Below are positions 43,820 through 56,175 of a stretch of 64,000 nucleotides of DNA, in pieces. This DNA is from Bordetella parapertussis. Lineage in GTDB: Bacteria; Pseudomonadota; Gammaproteobacteria; Burkholderiales; Burkholderiaceae_C. A model generated the notes under the pieces. That model was not told the origin of the DNA. It saw nothing but the letters and a program-made list of their open reading frames with translations, and made no database searches. The DNA lies in NCBI GenBank assembly GCA_945861305.1, contig CAMATW010000006.1, forward strand, positions 1 through 64,000, given 5' to 3'. How positions within the stretch are numbered: the stretch's first letter is position 1; every line of letters starts with the position of its first letter. The position numbers were made by a program, and so were the translations under genes.

Positions 43820-43917
43820 TCGAAAAATTTCGAGGGATGCCACATGCTTTGGTCAACAACCGCCACATGCAACCGAGCCGATGGACTCAAGCTCCTTCAA
43901 CTCAGCCACTTATTATA
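43820..43917 (-). promoter_or_regulatory. Promoter and hairpin leader of the small lipoprotein gene
   Basis: A perfect minus-strand TATAAT lies at 43912-43917; no good -35 was found. It gives a leader of about 105-110 nt. Near its 3' end is TCGAAA-AA-TTTCGA (43820-43833), a perfect short inverted repeat just ahead of the ribosome-binding site. The rest of the 144-bp gap contains no ORF. Confidence 0.5.
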
Positions 43918-43942
43918 GGTGAATTCCCGTATGCCTTATCCG

Positions 43943-45088
43943 TCAGCTTTTTAAGTCTATTTCGTTGATTTGCGGGTGCAGCCATCCAGATTGTCCCCAC
44001 TCCTCCAAAACTGCCAACAGGGGTTCACCAGATTGTTGAATTTGCTGGTAATTTAGGACTCTTTGATCGGCCAACGAACGCAATGTTCGTGCATCCGCGC
44101 CTGCACAACGCCAACTTTCCCCGTTGATATACACGTATCGCTGGTCGTAGAGCATTTTGGTTTTCCGATCCAAAACAACACCTTTTTGCAAGTCTTTAGG
44201 GTCTTGGGTGTCAAACCAAACCTGCGCCTTAGGCTCACTCAACCACTCACCCAAAACTTTTTCACAGACGTGCTTTTGTCGCAACGCACTTTCAAGTGAA
44301 TGGTGGGCAAAAGCTTGCAGGTGCTCTGGTATGCGGGCCGGATGCTCGGTTGCAGTTTGTGTTTGATCTCGGTACCGAGCAGATTCTTTGACAACATCCA
44401 TGTCAGCGAAACGGGGCAACAACTGTTGCGCCAAAGCCTGTGGAGTTTGCGCTTTAAATCCAATCGAGTAGGTCATGCATTCCCCCAACGCAACGCCGTC
44501 ATGGGCGCACTGCGGGGGCAAATACAGCATGTCGCCAGGGTTGAGCACCCAGGTTTCTTCTGCCTTGAACTTGCGCAATATTTTCAAGGGGACGTCATCT
44601 CGCAAGGAGAGGTCTTTTTGTTGGCTGATACGCCAACGGCGTTGTCCATGCACTTGCAGCAAAAAAACATCGTAGCTGTCAAAGTGCGGCCCCACGCCAC
44701 CTTTGTTGGTCGCATAACTGATCATGACGTCATCTAGCCGAGCGTCGGGAATGAAACGAAATTGGTCGCGCAATTGCGCGACTTTGTCGTCGTGTAAATC
44801 TACCCCTTGCACCAACAGCGTCCAATGGCTTTGCTTCAAACTTGGCAAACTGCGCCTGCCCAATGGCCCTGACTTCAAGCGCCATTGCCCTGTATCGGCG
44901 TCCTTGACGACCAAGCGCGACTCGACGTCCTCCGATTCGGCCAAAGCGAACAACTGCTGGCGACTCAAGATGGGTTTAATGCCAGGCATGGCTTGGCGGA
45001 TCAGCAGGGGCTTTTTTTGCCAATAGCGACGCATGAAGGTCTCGGCGCTCAATGTGCCCAGCAAGGGGTGGGGCAAGGTCTTTTTCAA
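43943..45088 (-). CDS. roxA: JmjC/cupin-fold ribosomal protein hydroxylase (YcfD/RoxA type)
   Basis: 381 residues. The 2-oxoglutarate/Fe(II) facial triad is visible as His135 and Asp137 (PHFDSYD) with His196 (PQCAHDG), close to the E. coli YcfD positions. The family N-terminus (RRYWQKKPLLIRQA) and the C-terminal dimerisation and winged-helix parts are present. YcfD hydroxylates an arginine of ribosomal protein L16. The start is TTG 45088, supported by GGAG 7 nt upstream. No ATG fits, because the next is deep in the domain. It is divergent from the FKBP gene with only 32 bp between. Confidence 0.85.
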   Translation of the reverse strand: MKKTLPHPLLGTLSAETFMRRYWQKKPLLIRQAMPGIKPILSRQQLFALAESEDVESRLVVKDADTGQWRLKSGPLGRRSLPSLKQSHWTLLVQGVDLHDDKVAQLRDQFRFIPDARLDDVMISYATNKGGVGPHFDSYDVFLLQVHGQRRWRISQQKDLSLRDDVPLKILRKFKAEETWVLNPGDMLYLPPQCAHDGVALGECMTYSIGFKAQTPQALAQQLLPRFADMDVVKESARYRDQTQTATEHPARIPEHLQAFAHHSLESALRQKHVCEKVLGEWLSEPKAQVWFDTQDPKDLQKGVVLDRKTKMLYDQRYVYINGESWRCAGADARTLRSLADQRVLNYQQIQQSGEPLLAVLEEWGQSGWLHPQINEIDLKS

Positions 45089-45106
45089 AGCTTTTCTCCA
45101 AACTGC

Positions 45107-45112
45107 GACAAT
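45107..45112 (+). promoter_or_regulatory. -10 box directly upstream of the FKBP gene
   Basis: GACAAT ends 8 nt before the ATG at 45121, inside the 32-bp divergent gap. The intervening TCAGCCCC has no Shine-Dalgarno match, so a leaderless transcript is inferred. Confidence 0.4.
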
Positions 45113-45120
45113 TCAGCCCC

Positions 45121-45642
45121 ATGAACATAACACCAGACTGCGTTGTCGCCCTGACATGGGTTCTTAAAGATGCCCAAGGGCAAATCTTGGATGAGCTTGA
45201 TGATCCCGTGGAGTTTTACTTGGGCGGACACGATTTGCTCGAGAAAATCCAAGTGGCTTTGCAAGACCACCAAGTCGGCGACCAATTAGATTTGCACTTG
45301 GAGCCAGAGGAAGCCTTTGGAGACTTCAAAGAAGAACTTATTTTTTTAGAGCCTCGTCACGCATTTCCAGCTGTGCTTGAAGAAGGCATGACCATCGAAG
45401 GACATGCACTCTCCCAAGACTGCAGCCCCGATGCACCCAAAGACGTGATCTACACCGTCACCGATGTGTACCCAGAGCATGTGGTGTTGGATGGTAACCA
45501 TCCGCTGTCAGGCATGGCTTTGCGAATTGCAGTCACCATCACGGGTGTCAGAGCCTCCACAGAACAAGAAAAAAGCCACGGCACGTGTGGCTCTGGTTTT
45601 TTCTCTGTGCCCACCCTGTCAGGCAACGACACGCTGCATTAA
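45121..45642 (+). CDS. FKBP-type peptidyl-prolyl isomerase, SlyD-like
   Basis: 173 residues. The FKBP half-domains (VVALTWVLKDAQGQILDE, then GMALRIAVTITGVRAST) flank an IF chaperone insert (about 70-125), as in SlyD; FYLGGHDLLEKIQVAL matches the family. It catalyses proline isomerisation and assists folding in the cytoplasm. A His-rich metal-binding tail is lacking. The last 25 or so residues (from about 150) look unlike the family and overlap a hairpin that is a terminator for the facing dut operon. The original stop codon may have been lost. Start ATG 45121. Confidence 0.88.
   Translation: MNITPDCVVALTWVLKDAQGQILDELDDPVEFYLGGHDLLEKIQVALQDHQVGDQLDLHLEPEEAFGDFKEELIFLEPRHAFPAVLEEGMTIEGHALSQDCSPDAPKDVIYTVTDVYPEHVVLDGNHPLSGMALRIAVTITGVRASTEQEKSHGTCGSGFFSVPTLSGNDTLH
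45569..45592 (-). terminator. Terminator of the coaBC-dut operon inside the FKBP coding end
   Basis: Read on the minus strand: AGCCAC, 7-nt loop, GTGGCT, then TTTTTT (plus-strand A-run 45569-45574; arms 45574-45579 and 45587-45592). It lies 55 bp past the dut stop codon and within the last 25 codons of the facing FKBP gene. Confidence 0.65.
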
Positions 45643-45646
45643 GGGC

Positions 45647-46096
45647 TTATTGCTTGCCTGTCGAGCCGTAGCCACCTGCACCGCGTTCAGTGGCGGCCTC
45701 AAATTCATCGACCAGATTGAACTGCGCCTGCACCACAGGCACGATCACCAATTGGGCGATGCGTTCCATGGGTTCGATGGTGAAAGCTACATCGCTGCGG
45801 TTCCAAGCGCTCACCATGAGTTGGCCTTGGTAATCGCTGTCAATCAAACCCACCAAATTACCCAACACGATGCCATGTTTATGTCCCAACCCTGAGCGCG
45901 GCAATATCAGTGCTGCGTAATTCGGATCTTTCAAATGGATGGCCATACCCGTGGGTACCAGCTGCCACGCATTGGGCTGCAACGTCAGCGCAACATCCAA
46001 ACAAGCACGCAAATCTAAACCCGCGCTGCCAGCGGTGGCGTAGTTGGGCAACATGCTGCGTAAGCGCTGGTCCATCACTTTCACATCCAACTTCAT
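45647..46096 (-). CDS. dut: dUTP diphosphatase
   Basis: 149 residues, trimeric dUTPase family. The motifs are in order: AGLDLRA (1), [11 protein letters not shown] (2), [11 protein letters not shown] (3), [10 protein letters not shown] (4), and the C-terminal [12 protein letters not shown] (5) that closes over the active site. It hydrolyses dUTP to dUMP and PPi, keeping uracil out of DNA and supplying thymidylate synthesis. The start overlaps the coaBC end by 4 bp. The coaBC-dut pair is also adjacent in E. coli. Confidence 0.96.
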   Translation of the reverse strand: MKLDVKVMDQRLRSMLPNYATAGSAGLDLRACLDVALTLQPNAWQLVPTGMAIHLKDPNYAALILPRSGLGHKHGIVLGNLVGLIDSDYQGQLMVSAWNRSDVAFTIEPMERIAQLVIVPVVQAQFNLVDEFEAATERGAGGYGSTGKQ

Positions 46097-47316
46097 ACCT
46101 GATCCTTTGTGCTGATGCGACTGGCGATCTCAGCCATCAACTGCCTAGCCAGCGTTAATTTGGAGGCTAGCGGCAACTCTAGGGTGCCTTGCTCGTCAAT
46201 CACCAGCAAAGCATTGTCGTCTTGGCCAAAAGTTGCGGGGCCCAGATTGCCCACCATCAAAGGCACACCTTTGCGAACCCGCTTGGCCTGCGCCTGGGCT
46301 TGCAAATACTGGGTTTCCGCCGCAAAGCCCACGCAATACAAAGCGCCTGCTTGGGCACGGGTGCTGGACGCTACATCGGCCAAAATGTCTGGGTTTTCAA
46401 CCCACTCAAAGCTTGGCAGGCCGTCTTGCCCCTTCTTGATTTTTTCACCTGCAACTTCGGCAGGTCGCCAATCAGCCACCGCGGCGGTGGCGATGAACAC
46501 ATCGGCACGCTCAATCTGCGCCAAAACAGCTGCGTGCATCTGCAGCGCAGAGCGAACATCTGTGCGCTCCACGCCAAAAGGGGTGGTTAGGCTGACTGGC
46601 CCCGCCACCACATGGACCTCTGCGCCAGCTTCATGGGCGGCTCGAGCCAAGGCAAAAGCCATTTTCCCGCTGGACAAATTGGTAATGCCACGCACTGGGT
46701 CAATGGCCTCAAACGTAGGCCCTGCGCTGATAAGCACTTTTTTGCCCTGCAAGACTTTGGGTTGAAACAAGGCGGTCAGCTCGTACAACAATTCATCGGG
46801 CTCAAGCATTCTGCCGTCGCCCACCTCGCCACAAGCTTGGTCACCTTGCCCAACCCCAAGCACTTTGGCGCCATCTTGGCGCAGTTGCGCCATATTGCGC
46901 TGGGTTGCAGGATGCGCCCACATTTCTTTGTTCATGGCAGGGGCAAGCAGCAAGGGGACGGTGTCCACGGGTCTGGCCAAGCACATCAGGCTGAGCAAGT
47001 CATCGGCTCGGCCATGCAGAAGTTTGGCCATGAAGTCGGCACTGGCGGGTGCCACCAAGATGGCATGGGCATTGCGGGTAAGGTTGATGTGCGCCATGTT
47101 GTTGGGCTCACGAGGGTCCCATTGCGACACGTAGACGGGGTTATTGGACAGGGCTTGCATCGTCACTGGGGTGACAAATTGGGCCGCAGCCTCGGTCATG
47201 ACCACCTGCACCGCTGCACCCTCTTTGACCAAGGCGCGGCACAACTCTGCAGCTTTGTAGCAAGCGATACCGCCGCTCAAGCCCAGCACGATATGTTTGT
47301 TGGACAGATCACTCAT
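46093..47316 (-). CDS. coaBC: Bifunctional phosphopantothenoylcysteine decarboxylase / phosphopantothenate-cysteine ligase
   Basis: 407 residues. The N-terminal CoaC flavoprotein domain shows [14 protein letters not shown], a [13 protein letters not shown] block and APAMNKEMW. The C-terminal CoaB ligase domain begins near 190 ([26 protein letters not shown]) and has the substrate-clamp Lys region. Together they perform two consecutive steps of coenzyme A synthesis. The ATG at 47316 ([12 protein letters not shown]) is chosen: a TACATT box ends 7 nt upstream and longer frames run into the pyrG promoter. The gene faces pyrG divergently across 73 bp. Confidence 0.94.
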   Translation of the reverse strand: MSDLSNKHIVLGLSGGIACYKAAELCRALVKEGAAVQVVMTEAAAQFVTPVTMQALSNNPVYVSQWDPREPNNMAHINLTRNAHAILVAPASADFMAKLLHGRADDLLSLMCLARPVDTVPLLLAPAMNKEMWAHPATQRNMAQLRQDGAKVLGVGQGDQACGEVGDGRMLEPDELLYELTALFQPKVLQGKKVLISAGPTFEAIDPVRGITNLSSGKMAFALARAAHEAGAEVHVVAGPVSLTTPFGVERTDVRSALQMHAAVLAQIERADVFIATAAVADWRPAEVAGEKIKKGQDGLPSFEWVENPDILADVASSTRAQAGALYCVGFAAETQYLQAQAQAKRVRKGVPLMVGNLGPATFGQDDNALLVIDEQGTLELPLASKLTLARQLMAEIASRISTKDQV

Positions 47317-47323
47317 GGGGCGC

Positions 47324-47329
47324 AATGTA
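47324..47329 (-). promoter_or_regulatory. -10 box directly upstream of coaBC
   Basis: TACATT on the minus strand ends 7 nt before the coaBC ATG (intervening GCGCCCC). No ribosome-binding site is present; a leaderless transcript is inferred. Confidence 0.45.
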
Positions 47330-47339
47330 GCAGAGCCCC

Positions 47340-49911
<2,572 letters not shown>

Positions 49912-49920
49912 TTTTGTTAA

Positions 49921-51252
<1,332 letters not shown>

Positions 51253-51272
51253 AACCGACCTCAAGCCGTACC

Positions 51273-51545
51273 ATGCGTCGTCCCGTCCCCATCTTTTTAC
51301 TAACGCTGCTGCTTGTTTTCCAGCTGCAGCTTTGGTTTGGGCGTGGCAGCATTCCGGATGTGTGGCGACTGCGGCAGCAATACCAAACGCAGCTTGCGCA
51401 AAATATCCAAACCGAATTGAAACTGGACCGTATGCGTGCCGAACTACGCGATTTACGTGACGGCATGGAGATGGTGGAAGAACGCGCACGCTCTGAAATC
51501 GGTATGGTCAAACCCAACGAAATCTTTGTCCAAATCGCCAAATAA
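51273..51545 (+). CDS. ftsB: Cell division protein FtsB
   Basis: 90 residues. A short cytoplasmic start is followed by one membrane helix (about 5-21), then a periplasmic coiled coil (QQYQTQLAQNIQTELKLDRMRAELRDLRDGMEMVEERAR). It ends with the typical SEIGMVKPNEIFVQI. FtsB joins FtsL and FtsQ in the divisome and activates septal peptidoglycan synthesis. The position directly after eno is characteristic. Start ATG 51273. Confidence 0.93.
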   Translation: MRRPVPIFLLTLLLVFQLQLWFGRGSIPDVWRLRQQYQTQLAQNIQTELKLDRMRAELRDLRDGMEMVEERARSEIGMVKPNEIFVQIAK

Positions 51546-51552
51546 GGCGAGC

Positions 51553-51972
51553 ATGGACATTGTTTTGCTTGGGCTTTCACCGCCTCGCCTGCAACACTTG
51601 GCTGCGGCACTTGAGCAAGCCTTGAAGGCTTTTACGCAACGCACTAACCTGTACACCCCACAGAACCACCCTGCTTGGACACCGCCCTCTTTGTCCTCGC
51701 GCATCTTGTTGTGCGTAAATCCTGAAGATGCCGCCAACGCCCAAGCATGGCGAGCCATCCTGTTGGCCCAAGGTTTGCCTTTCCAAGTCATTCACGGTAT
51801 CGGACAGGAGCTGGTGAAGCAATGCTTGTTGGCGATATTGCCCCCAGATTGCTTCAGCCCTTCGGGCTTGGCCCGACAGGCACTGCCCGTGCGTTGGCAA
51901 GGCATGTGCGAAACCTGCAGCGACCCCGATTGCGAGCAGCGGCTTTTCTCTGGCTTATTGCAAGGCCGATGA
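51553..51972 (+). CDS. Small protein of unknown function after ftsB
   Basis: 139 residues, not recognised; no signal peptide. It has a Cys cluster near the C-terminus (MCETCSDPDCEQRL), which could bind a metal. The middle (RILLCVNPEDAANAQAWRAILLAQGLPFQVIHG) looks like a small alpha/beta fold. The start ATG 51553 lies 7 bp after ftsB; longer upstream frames are ftsB shadow. The end overlaps the facing hslO gene by 18 bp. It is probably the last gene of the pyrG-kdsA-eno-ftsB transcript. Confidence 0.65.
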   Translation: MDIVLLGLSPPRLQHLAAALEQALKAFTQRTNLYTPQNHPAWTPPSLSSRILLCVNPEDAANAQAWRAILLAQGLPFQVIHGIGQELVKQCLLAILPPDCFSPSGLARQALPVRWQGMCETCSDPDCEQRLFSGLLQGR

Positions 51973-52941
51973 GCCTGGGGGCTGAATCGTCTGCTGGGCA
52001 AACAACTGTGCCGCATCAACCGAGTCATAGCGGTATTGCTGGCCACAAAAGTCGCAACCCACCTCAATCAAGGGGCGTTCCGCCAAGATGCTGTTGGCCT
52101 CTTCTTGGCCCAAGCCGCGCAACATATTGCTGACCCGATCTCGGTTGCAAGAACAAGCAAAGCGTGGCGCCTCATCTGCTGGCGCAGGCTCAAAGCGGCG
52201 AATGGTTTCTTGCCAGAACAAGCGGTGCAGGATTTTGTCGGTGGTCAGCGTCAGCAGTTCTTCACTGGTCAAACTTTGTGCAAGGATAGCAATGCGGTTG
52301 TAGTCTTCATTGCGCCCTATTTCTGCTTCATCGGCCATGCTTTCATTGCCTGCCAAATTAGCCGCGCCATGCATGGGCAGGCGTTGAATCAACAGGCCAG
52401 CCGCGATGTCGTCATTGGCTGCCAACACCAAGGTGGTGTCGAGTTGTTCGCTTTGCAGCATGTAATGCGCCAACACATCGCTGAAACGGTTCAGCGGTTC
52501 GCGTTGGTCGTCATACAAAGGCACCACGCCTTGGTAGGGTTGCTGGCCTGGCCGGCGTCCCAAAGGATCTAGGGTGATAGCGCAACGCCCGAGATTGCGC
52601 TGGTTGGCCATATCGGCCAAGCCCATGCCCTCAGACACCTCGCCAACGGTTTTGGCGGTGGAGCGAAAGCGCATATCGGATTGCACTTCTACCACCGCCA
52701 GTTTCAAAGGGCCTTCGCCCATCATCTGCAAGACCAAAGCACCATTGAACTTGATATTCGCTTGCATCAAGACAGCGGCAGCGGTCATCTCACCCAGCAA
52801 AGCCCTGACCGCGGGTGGGTAGGCGCCCGTCTCGGCGTTGGCAGCACGTTTGGCCAATACGGTTTGCCAACTGTCAGTCAATCGCACCAAAATCCCACGA
52901 ACTGGTAGCCCTTCAAATAAAAACTTGTGCAAGTCACTCAT
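51955..52941 (-). CDS. hslO: Redox-regulated chaperone Hsp33
   Basis: 328 residues. The four zinc-binding cysteines of the redox switch are Cys263 and Cys265 (CSC) and Cys296 and Cys299 (CDFC). Oxidation releases zinc and turns the protein into a holdase that protects the cytoplasm during oxidative stress. The N-terminal domain has typical segments ([25 protein letters not shown]). The start overlaps the gamma carbonic anhydrase stop by 4 bp, so both are in one transcript. The C-terminus overlaps the facing small gene by 18 bp. Confidence 0.95.
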   Translation of the reverse strand: MSDLHKFLFEGLPVRGILVRLTDSWQTVLAKRAANAETGAYPPAVRALLGEMTAAAVLMQANIKFNGALVLQMMGEGPLKLAVVEVQSDMRFRSTAKTVGEVSEGMGLADMANQRNLGRCAITLDPLGRRPGQQPYQGVVPLYDDQREPLNRFSDVLAHYMLQSEQLDTTLVLAANDDIAAGLLIQRLPMHGAANLAGNESMADEAEIGRNEDYNRIAILAQSLTSEELLTLTTDKILHRLFWQETIRRFEPAPADEAPRFACSCNRDRVSNMLRGLGQEEANSILAERPLIEVGCDFCGQQYRYDSVDAAQLFAQQTIQPPGSSALQ

Positions 52942-53462
52942 GCGATTTTTTTCAAACCATTTTTAAAACGCATTGCATTTTGGGTGTAGTGCTTGGCGCT
53001 CATGCGCAGGCCCTCGATTTGCTCCGGCGTGAGTTCGCGCACCACTTTGGCGGGGGTGCCCATGATCAAGCTGCCATCAGGAAACTCCTTGCCCTCGGTC
53101 ACCACCGAGCCTGCACCCACCACGCAATGGCGGCCAATGCGAGCGCCGTTCAATACCACCGCCGCAATGCCAATCAGGCTTTCGTCGCCAATGGTGCAGC
53201 CATGCAGCATGACTTGGTGACCGACAGTCACGTTCTTGCCCACCACCACGGGCAAGCCGTTATCGGCATGGATGACGGCCAAATCTTGCACATTGCTGCC
53301 CTCGCCAATATGGATGGTCTCGGTGTCACCACGCAAAACCGCGCCAAACCACACGCTGGTGTTGGCCTCCAAGGTGATGGCACCCATCACTTGGGCAGAG
53401 TCTGCTACCCAAGCGCTGGGGTCAATCTGGGGGATGTGGTAGTCGAGTTGGTAAATAGCCAT
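52938..53462 (-). CDS. Gamma-class carbonic anhydrase family protein
   Basis: 174 residues with left-handed beta-helix hexapeptide repeats. The zinc-type histidines are His65 (VIHADNG), His82 and His87 (GHQVMLHGC), arranged as in Cam/CaiE/PaaY-like proteins. The C-terminal helix is typical ([16 protein letters not shown]). The ATG at 53462 (MAIYQLD) is chosen by family N-terminus; ATG 53477 is five codons earlier. Carbonic anhydrase activity is possible, but many homologues have no proven activity. It overlaps hslO and is divergent from the DUF455 gene. Confidence 0.9.
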   Translation of the reverse strand: MAIYQLDYHIPQIDPSAWVADSAQVMGAITLEANTSVWFGAVLRGDTETIHIGEGSNVQDLAVIHADNGLPVVVGKNVTVGHQVMLHGCTIGDESLIGIAAVVLNGARIGRHCVVGAGSVVTEGKEFPDGSLIMGTPAKVVRELTPEQIEGLRMSAKHYTQNAMRFKNGLKKIA

Positions 53463-53485
53463 AAGTTTGCCGTTCATTGAGGTTT

Positions 53486-53497
53486 CTACAATTGTAG
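53486..53497. promoter_or_regulatory. Palindromic divergent -10 element CTACAATTGTAG
   Basis: A perfect 12-bp palindrome contains TACAAT on both strands. On the plus strand TACAAT (53487-53492) ends 7 nt before the DUF455 ATG. On the minus strand it ends 28 nt before the carbonic-anhydrase ATG at 53462. One site may set both divergent promoters. Confidence 0.5.
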
Positions 53498-53499
53498 AG

Positions 53500-54321
53500 A
53501 TGGAATTGCGAGAAGCCGCCTATCGGGCATTGTGTGAAACCCAAGCCACTGACAAAGTACAGGCGGTGCAACAGCTTTGGTTTGAGCGGCAGCGTCTTGC
53601 TTTGGATGTTCAAGCCCCACTGCAAGACAGCGGCCATAAAGCCCCAGGTCGACCCGACAAACCCCTGCTGCAAAACCCCCAGCAAGTGCCTCAGCGCTCT
53701 GTCCACACCGACAAAGGCTTGGCTGCCTTGGTGCATTCGGTGTGCCATATCGAGTTCAATGCCATCAATTTGGCGCTTGATGCGGTGTGGCGCTTTGCTG
53801 GCTTACCTCCAGCGTATTACCAAGACTGGTTGCGTGTGGCCTATGAAGAATCTACCCACTTCGGGTTGTTACAAACCTTGCTGGGCAAGATGAGCCATGC
53901 TTATGGTGACTTTGCCGCCCACGATGGCTTGTGGTCTATGTGCGAGAAAACCGCAGACAACGTGCTGGCCCGCATGGCCTTGGTACCGCGCACCTTGGAA
54001 GCTCGCGGCTTGGATGCCACGCCGCTGATTCAAGCCAAATTATTGCTTTCCACTTCTCCCCACGCGACAGCGTTTCAGCCGGTGCTTGAGACGATTTTGC
54101 GCGACGAGGTAGGTCATGTGGCGATTGGCAACCATTGGTTCAGGTACCTGTGCGCCGAGCAAGGCCTAGACCCTTTGACGCATTACCCCTTGCTGGTCCA
54201 GCGCCATGCTGCCCCCCGCTTAAAGCCGCCCTTTAACACCCCTGCGCGCTTGGCTGCGGGGTTCACCCAAGACGAAATCGATTGGTTGATGGCGCAACGG
54301 TTGACGCCCCTCACACCTTGA
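53500..54321 (+). CDS. DUF455 family ferritin-like protein
   Basis: 273 residues. The family is related to ferritin-like di-iron proteins such as MiaE. Helix motifs with potential iron ligands are visible: [33 protein letters not shown], and [15 protein letters not shown]. Glu and ExxH pairs recur as in four-helix di-iron oxygenases. Function is not established. The start ATG 53500 ([11 protein letters not shown]) fits the family; an earlier TTG at 53467 overlaps the promoter palindrome. The TACAAT box 7 nt upstream and the absence of a ribosome-binding site suggest a leaderless message. Confidence 0.87.
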   Translation: MELREAAYRALCETQATDKVQAVQQLWFERQRLALDVQAPLQDSGHKAPGRPDKPLLQNPQQVPQRSVHTDKGLAALVHSVCHIEFNAINLALDAVWRFAGLPPAYYQDWLRVAYEESTHFGLLQTLLGKMSHAYGDFAAHDGLWSMCEKTADNVLARMALVPRTLEARGLDATPLIQAKLLLSTSPHATAFQPVLETILRDEVGHVAIGNHWFRYLCAEQGLDPLTHYPLLVQRHAAPRLKPPFNTPARLAAGFTQDEIDWLMAQRLTPLTP

Positions 54322-54326
54322 AAAAT

Positions 54327-55235
54327 TTATCCACGCGGGTGGTGTTGCGCATGAAGCGCTTTGAGCCGCTCGCGGGCCACGTGGGTGTAGATGGTGGTGG
54401 TGGAAATATCTGAATGCCCCAACAGCATTTGTACCGCACGAAGGTCAGCGCCATGGTTGAGCAAATGCGTCGCAAAAGCGTGGCGCAAGGTGTGGGGCGA
54501 CAGTGGTACATGGACATCTGCCAAAAGCGCGTATTTTTTGATCAGCTTCCAAAACATCACCCGTGACATAGCAGTACCTTGCTGGGTCACAAACACCGCA
54601 GGCGAATTGTGTTTAACCAACAACACGGAGCGCGATTGGCTTAAATAATTTTGCAAACTGTCTGCTGCTTCTTCGCCAAACGGCACCAAACGCTCTTTGT
54701 TGCCTTTGCCAGTGATTCGCAGCACGCCTTCGCGCATATTCAGCGACAGCATAGGCAAGCCGACCAACTCGCTGACCCGCAAGCCACTGGCGTAGAGCAA
54801 CTCCAACATGGCGCGGTCGCGCAAGCCCAAAGGGGTTTCGGTGTTGGGAGCCGCCAAAAGCGCTTCGACCTGCGCTTCGCTCAGTATTTGGGGCAAACGC
54901 GGGGCTTGGCGAGCTGTCAACAGTTTCAAGGTGGGGTCTGTGCTGACATGCTTTTCGCGCAACGCCCATTGGTAAAACCGCCGCAACACCGTCAAGCGCC
55001 GGTTGGCGGTACTGGCGCGGGTTTGGTCAAAGCGATCTGCAAAATACGCCTGAACATCGTTTTCACCCGCGTGCTCCAGGGTCAAAGATTGCCCCTGCAA
55101 ACATTGCGAAAAACCTTGCATATCGCGCCGGTAGGCAGCCAAGGTATTGGGCGACAAGCCATCTTCTAGCCACAAGGCCTCAATAAATGCACCCACCAAA
55201 GGGTGGGGTTCAGTCGAGCTTGAGTTTTTGGGCAT
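54327..55235 (-). CDS. xerD: Site-specific tyrosine recombinase XerD
   Basis: 302 residues, full length for XerC/D. The N-terminal SAM-like DNA-binding domain runs to about 110. The catalytic residues are all present: Arg153 (ASGLRVSELVGL), Lys177 (GKGNKERLVPFG), His248 and Arg251 (HTLRHAFATHLL), His274 (LLGHSDISTTTIYTH) and the nucleophile Tyr283. With XerC it resolves chromosome dimers at dif during FtsK-assisted division. XerD is preferred over XerC by the LLGHSDISTT..IYTH pattern. Start ATG 55235 overlaps the upstream gene by 26 bp; ATG 55283 is an alternative. Confidence 0.93.
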   Translation of the reverse strand: MPKNSSSTEPHPLVGAFIEALWLEDGLSPNTLAAYRRDMQGFSQCLQGQSLTLEHAGENDVQAYFADRFDQTRASTANRRLTVLRRFYQWALREKHVSTDPTLKLLTARQAPRLPQILSEAQVEALLAAPNTETPLGLRDRAMLELLYASGLRVSELVGLPMLSLNMREGVLRITGKGNKERLVPFGEEAADSLQNYLSQSRSVLLVKHNSPAVFVTQQGTAMSRVMFWKLIKKYALLADVHVPLSPHTLRHAFATHLLNHGADLRAVQMLLGHSDISTTTIYTHVARERLKALHAQHHPRG

Positions 55236-56175
55236 CGACCACCTTTTTGTACACCTCAAACTCGGCTTTGAGTTGTTGGGCAAATTGCTCTGGGGTATTG
55301 CCCATCACCCTAGACCCCGAGGCTTCAATACGCTTGATCACTGCGGGGTCTTGCAACACTTTGAGCAGTGCGGCGTTGAACTTTTGCACCAACTCTTTGG
55401 GCATACCCTTGGGCCCGTAAATGCCGTAAAAAGCGGGACGGTTGACTGGCTCCAAGCCCAGTTCTTTGAAAGTGGGCACAGTGGGCAAGTCCGCCAATCG
55501 TTCGGGTGTCGCAACCGCCATGGCGATGAGTCGCTTGTCTTTGATATACGGCAAGGCTGAAGGCAGGTTGTCAAAAATAATCATCACCTGACCACCCACG
55601 GTGTCGCGCAAAGCCGGGCCGCCACCACTGTAGGGAATGTGCACGATAAAGGTTTTAGTCAGGTTTTTGAACAACTCCATCTGTAAGTGCCCAATGCCGC
55701 CCGTGCCCGATGAAGCGTAGTCGTATTGGCCGGGTTTGCGGCGCAATTCAGCCAGCAGGCCAGCAAAGTCCTTGGCGGGAAATGCGGGGTTGATGGCCAG
55801 CACATTGGGCGTGGTCGCCATATTGGCGATGGGTGAAAAATCCTTCAAGGGGTCATAGGGAACTTTGGGGTTGATCGCTGGATTGGTCGCGTTACTGGAC
55901 GCGGTAGCCAGTCCCAAGGTGTAGCCGTCCGGCGCGGCGCGGGCGACCTCTGCTGCACCCAAGACGCCGCCGCCGCCCGCTTTGTTGTCAACCACCACCG
56001 TTTGCCCCAGCAATTTTCCTAAGGGTTCGGCAACGATTCGCGCCATCAAATCGGTGGTGCCGCCAGCCGCAAAAGGCACGACCAAGCGTATGGGTTTAGT
56101 GGGGTAGTTTTGCGCCCAAGCCTGTGAGCTGACCAAACTGCCAAGCACCCAGCCCCAAAAAAAGATTTTTTTCAT
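55210..56175 (-). CDS. Bug/TctC-family solute-binding protein, orphan
   Basis: 321 residues. Signal peptide (MKKIFFWGWVLGSLVSSQAWAQ), then the tripartite-tricarboxylate binding-protein fold: YPTKPIRLVVPFAAGGTTDLMARIV, VDNKAGGGGVLGAAEVARAAPDGYTLG, YDYASSGTGGIGHLQMELF, VHIPYSGGGPALRDTVGGQV. Bug proteins are greatly expanded in Burkholderiales and bind carboxylates, nicotinate, amino acids or aromatics in the periplasm. No tctA/tctB permease genes are adjacent. It overlaps murB (upstream) by 4 bp and xerD (downstream) by 26 bp, a tight insertion between housekeeping genes. Confidence 0.92.
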   Translation of the reverse strand: MKKIFFWGWVLGSLVSSQAWAQNYPTKPIRLVVPFAAGGTTDLMARIVAEPLGKLLGQTVVVDNKAGGGGVLGAAEVARAAPDGYTLGLATASSNATNPAINPKVPYDPLKDFSPIANMATTPNVLAINPAFPAKDFAGLLAELRRKPGQYDYASSGTGGIGHLQMELFKNLTKTFIVHIPYSGGGPALRDTVGGQVMIIFDNLPSALPYIKDKRLIAMAVATPERLADLPTVPTFKELGLEPVNRPAFYGIYGPKGMPKELVQKFNAALLKVLQDPAVIKRIEASGSRVMGNTPEQFAQQLKAEFEVYKKVVDAQKLKLD

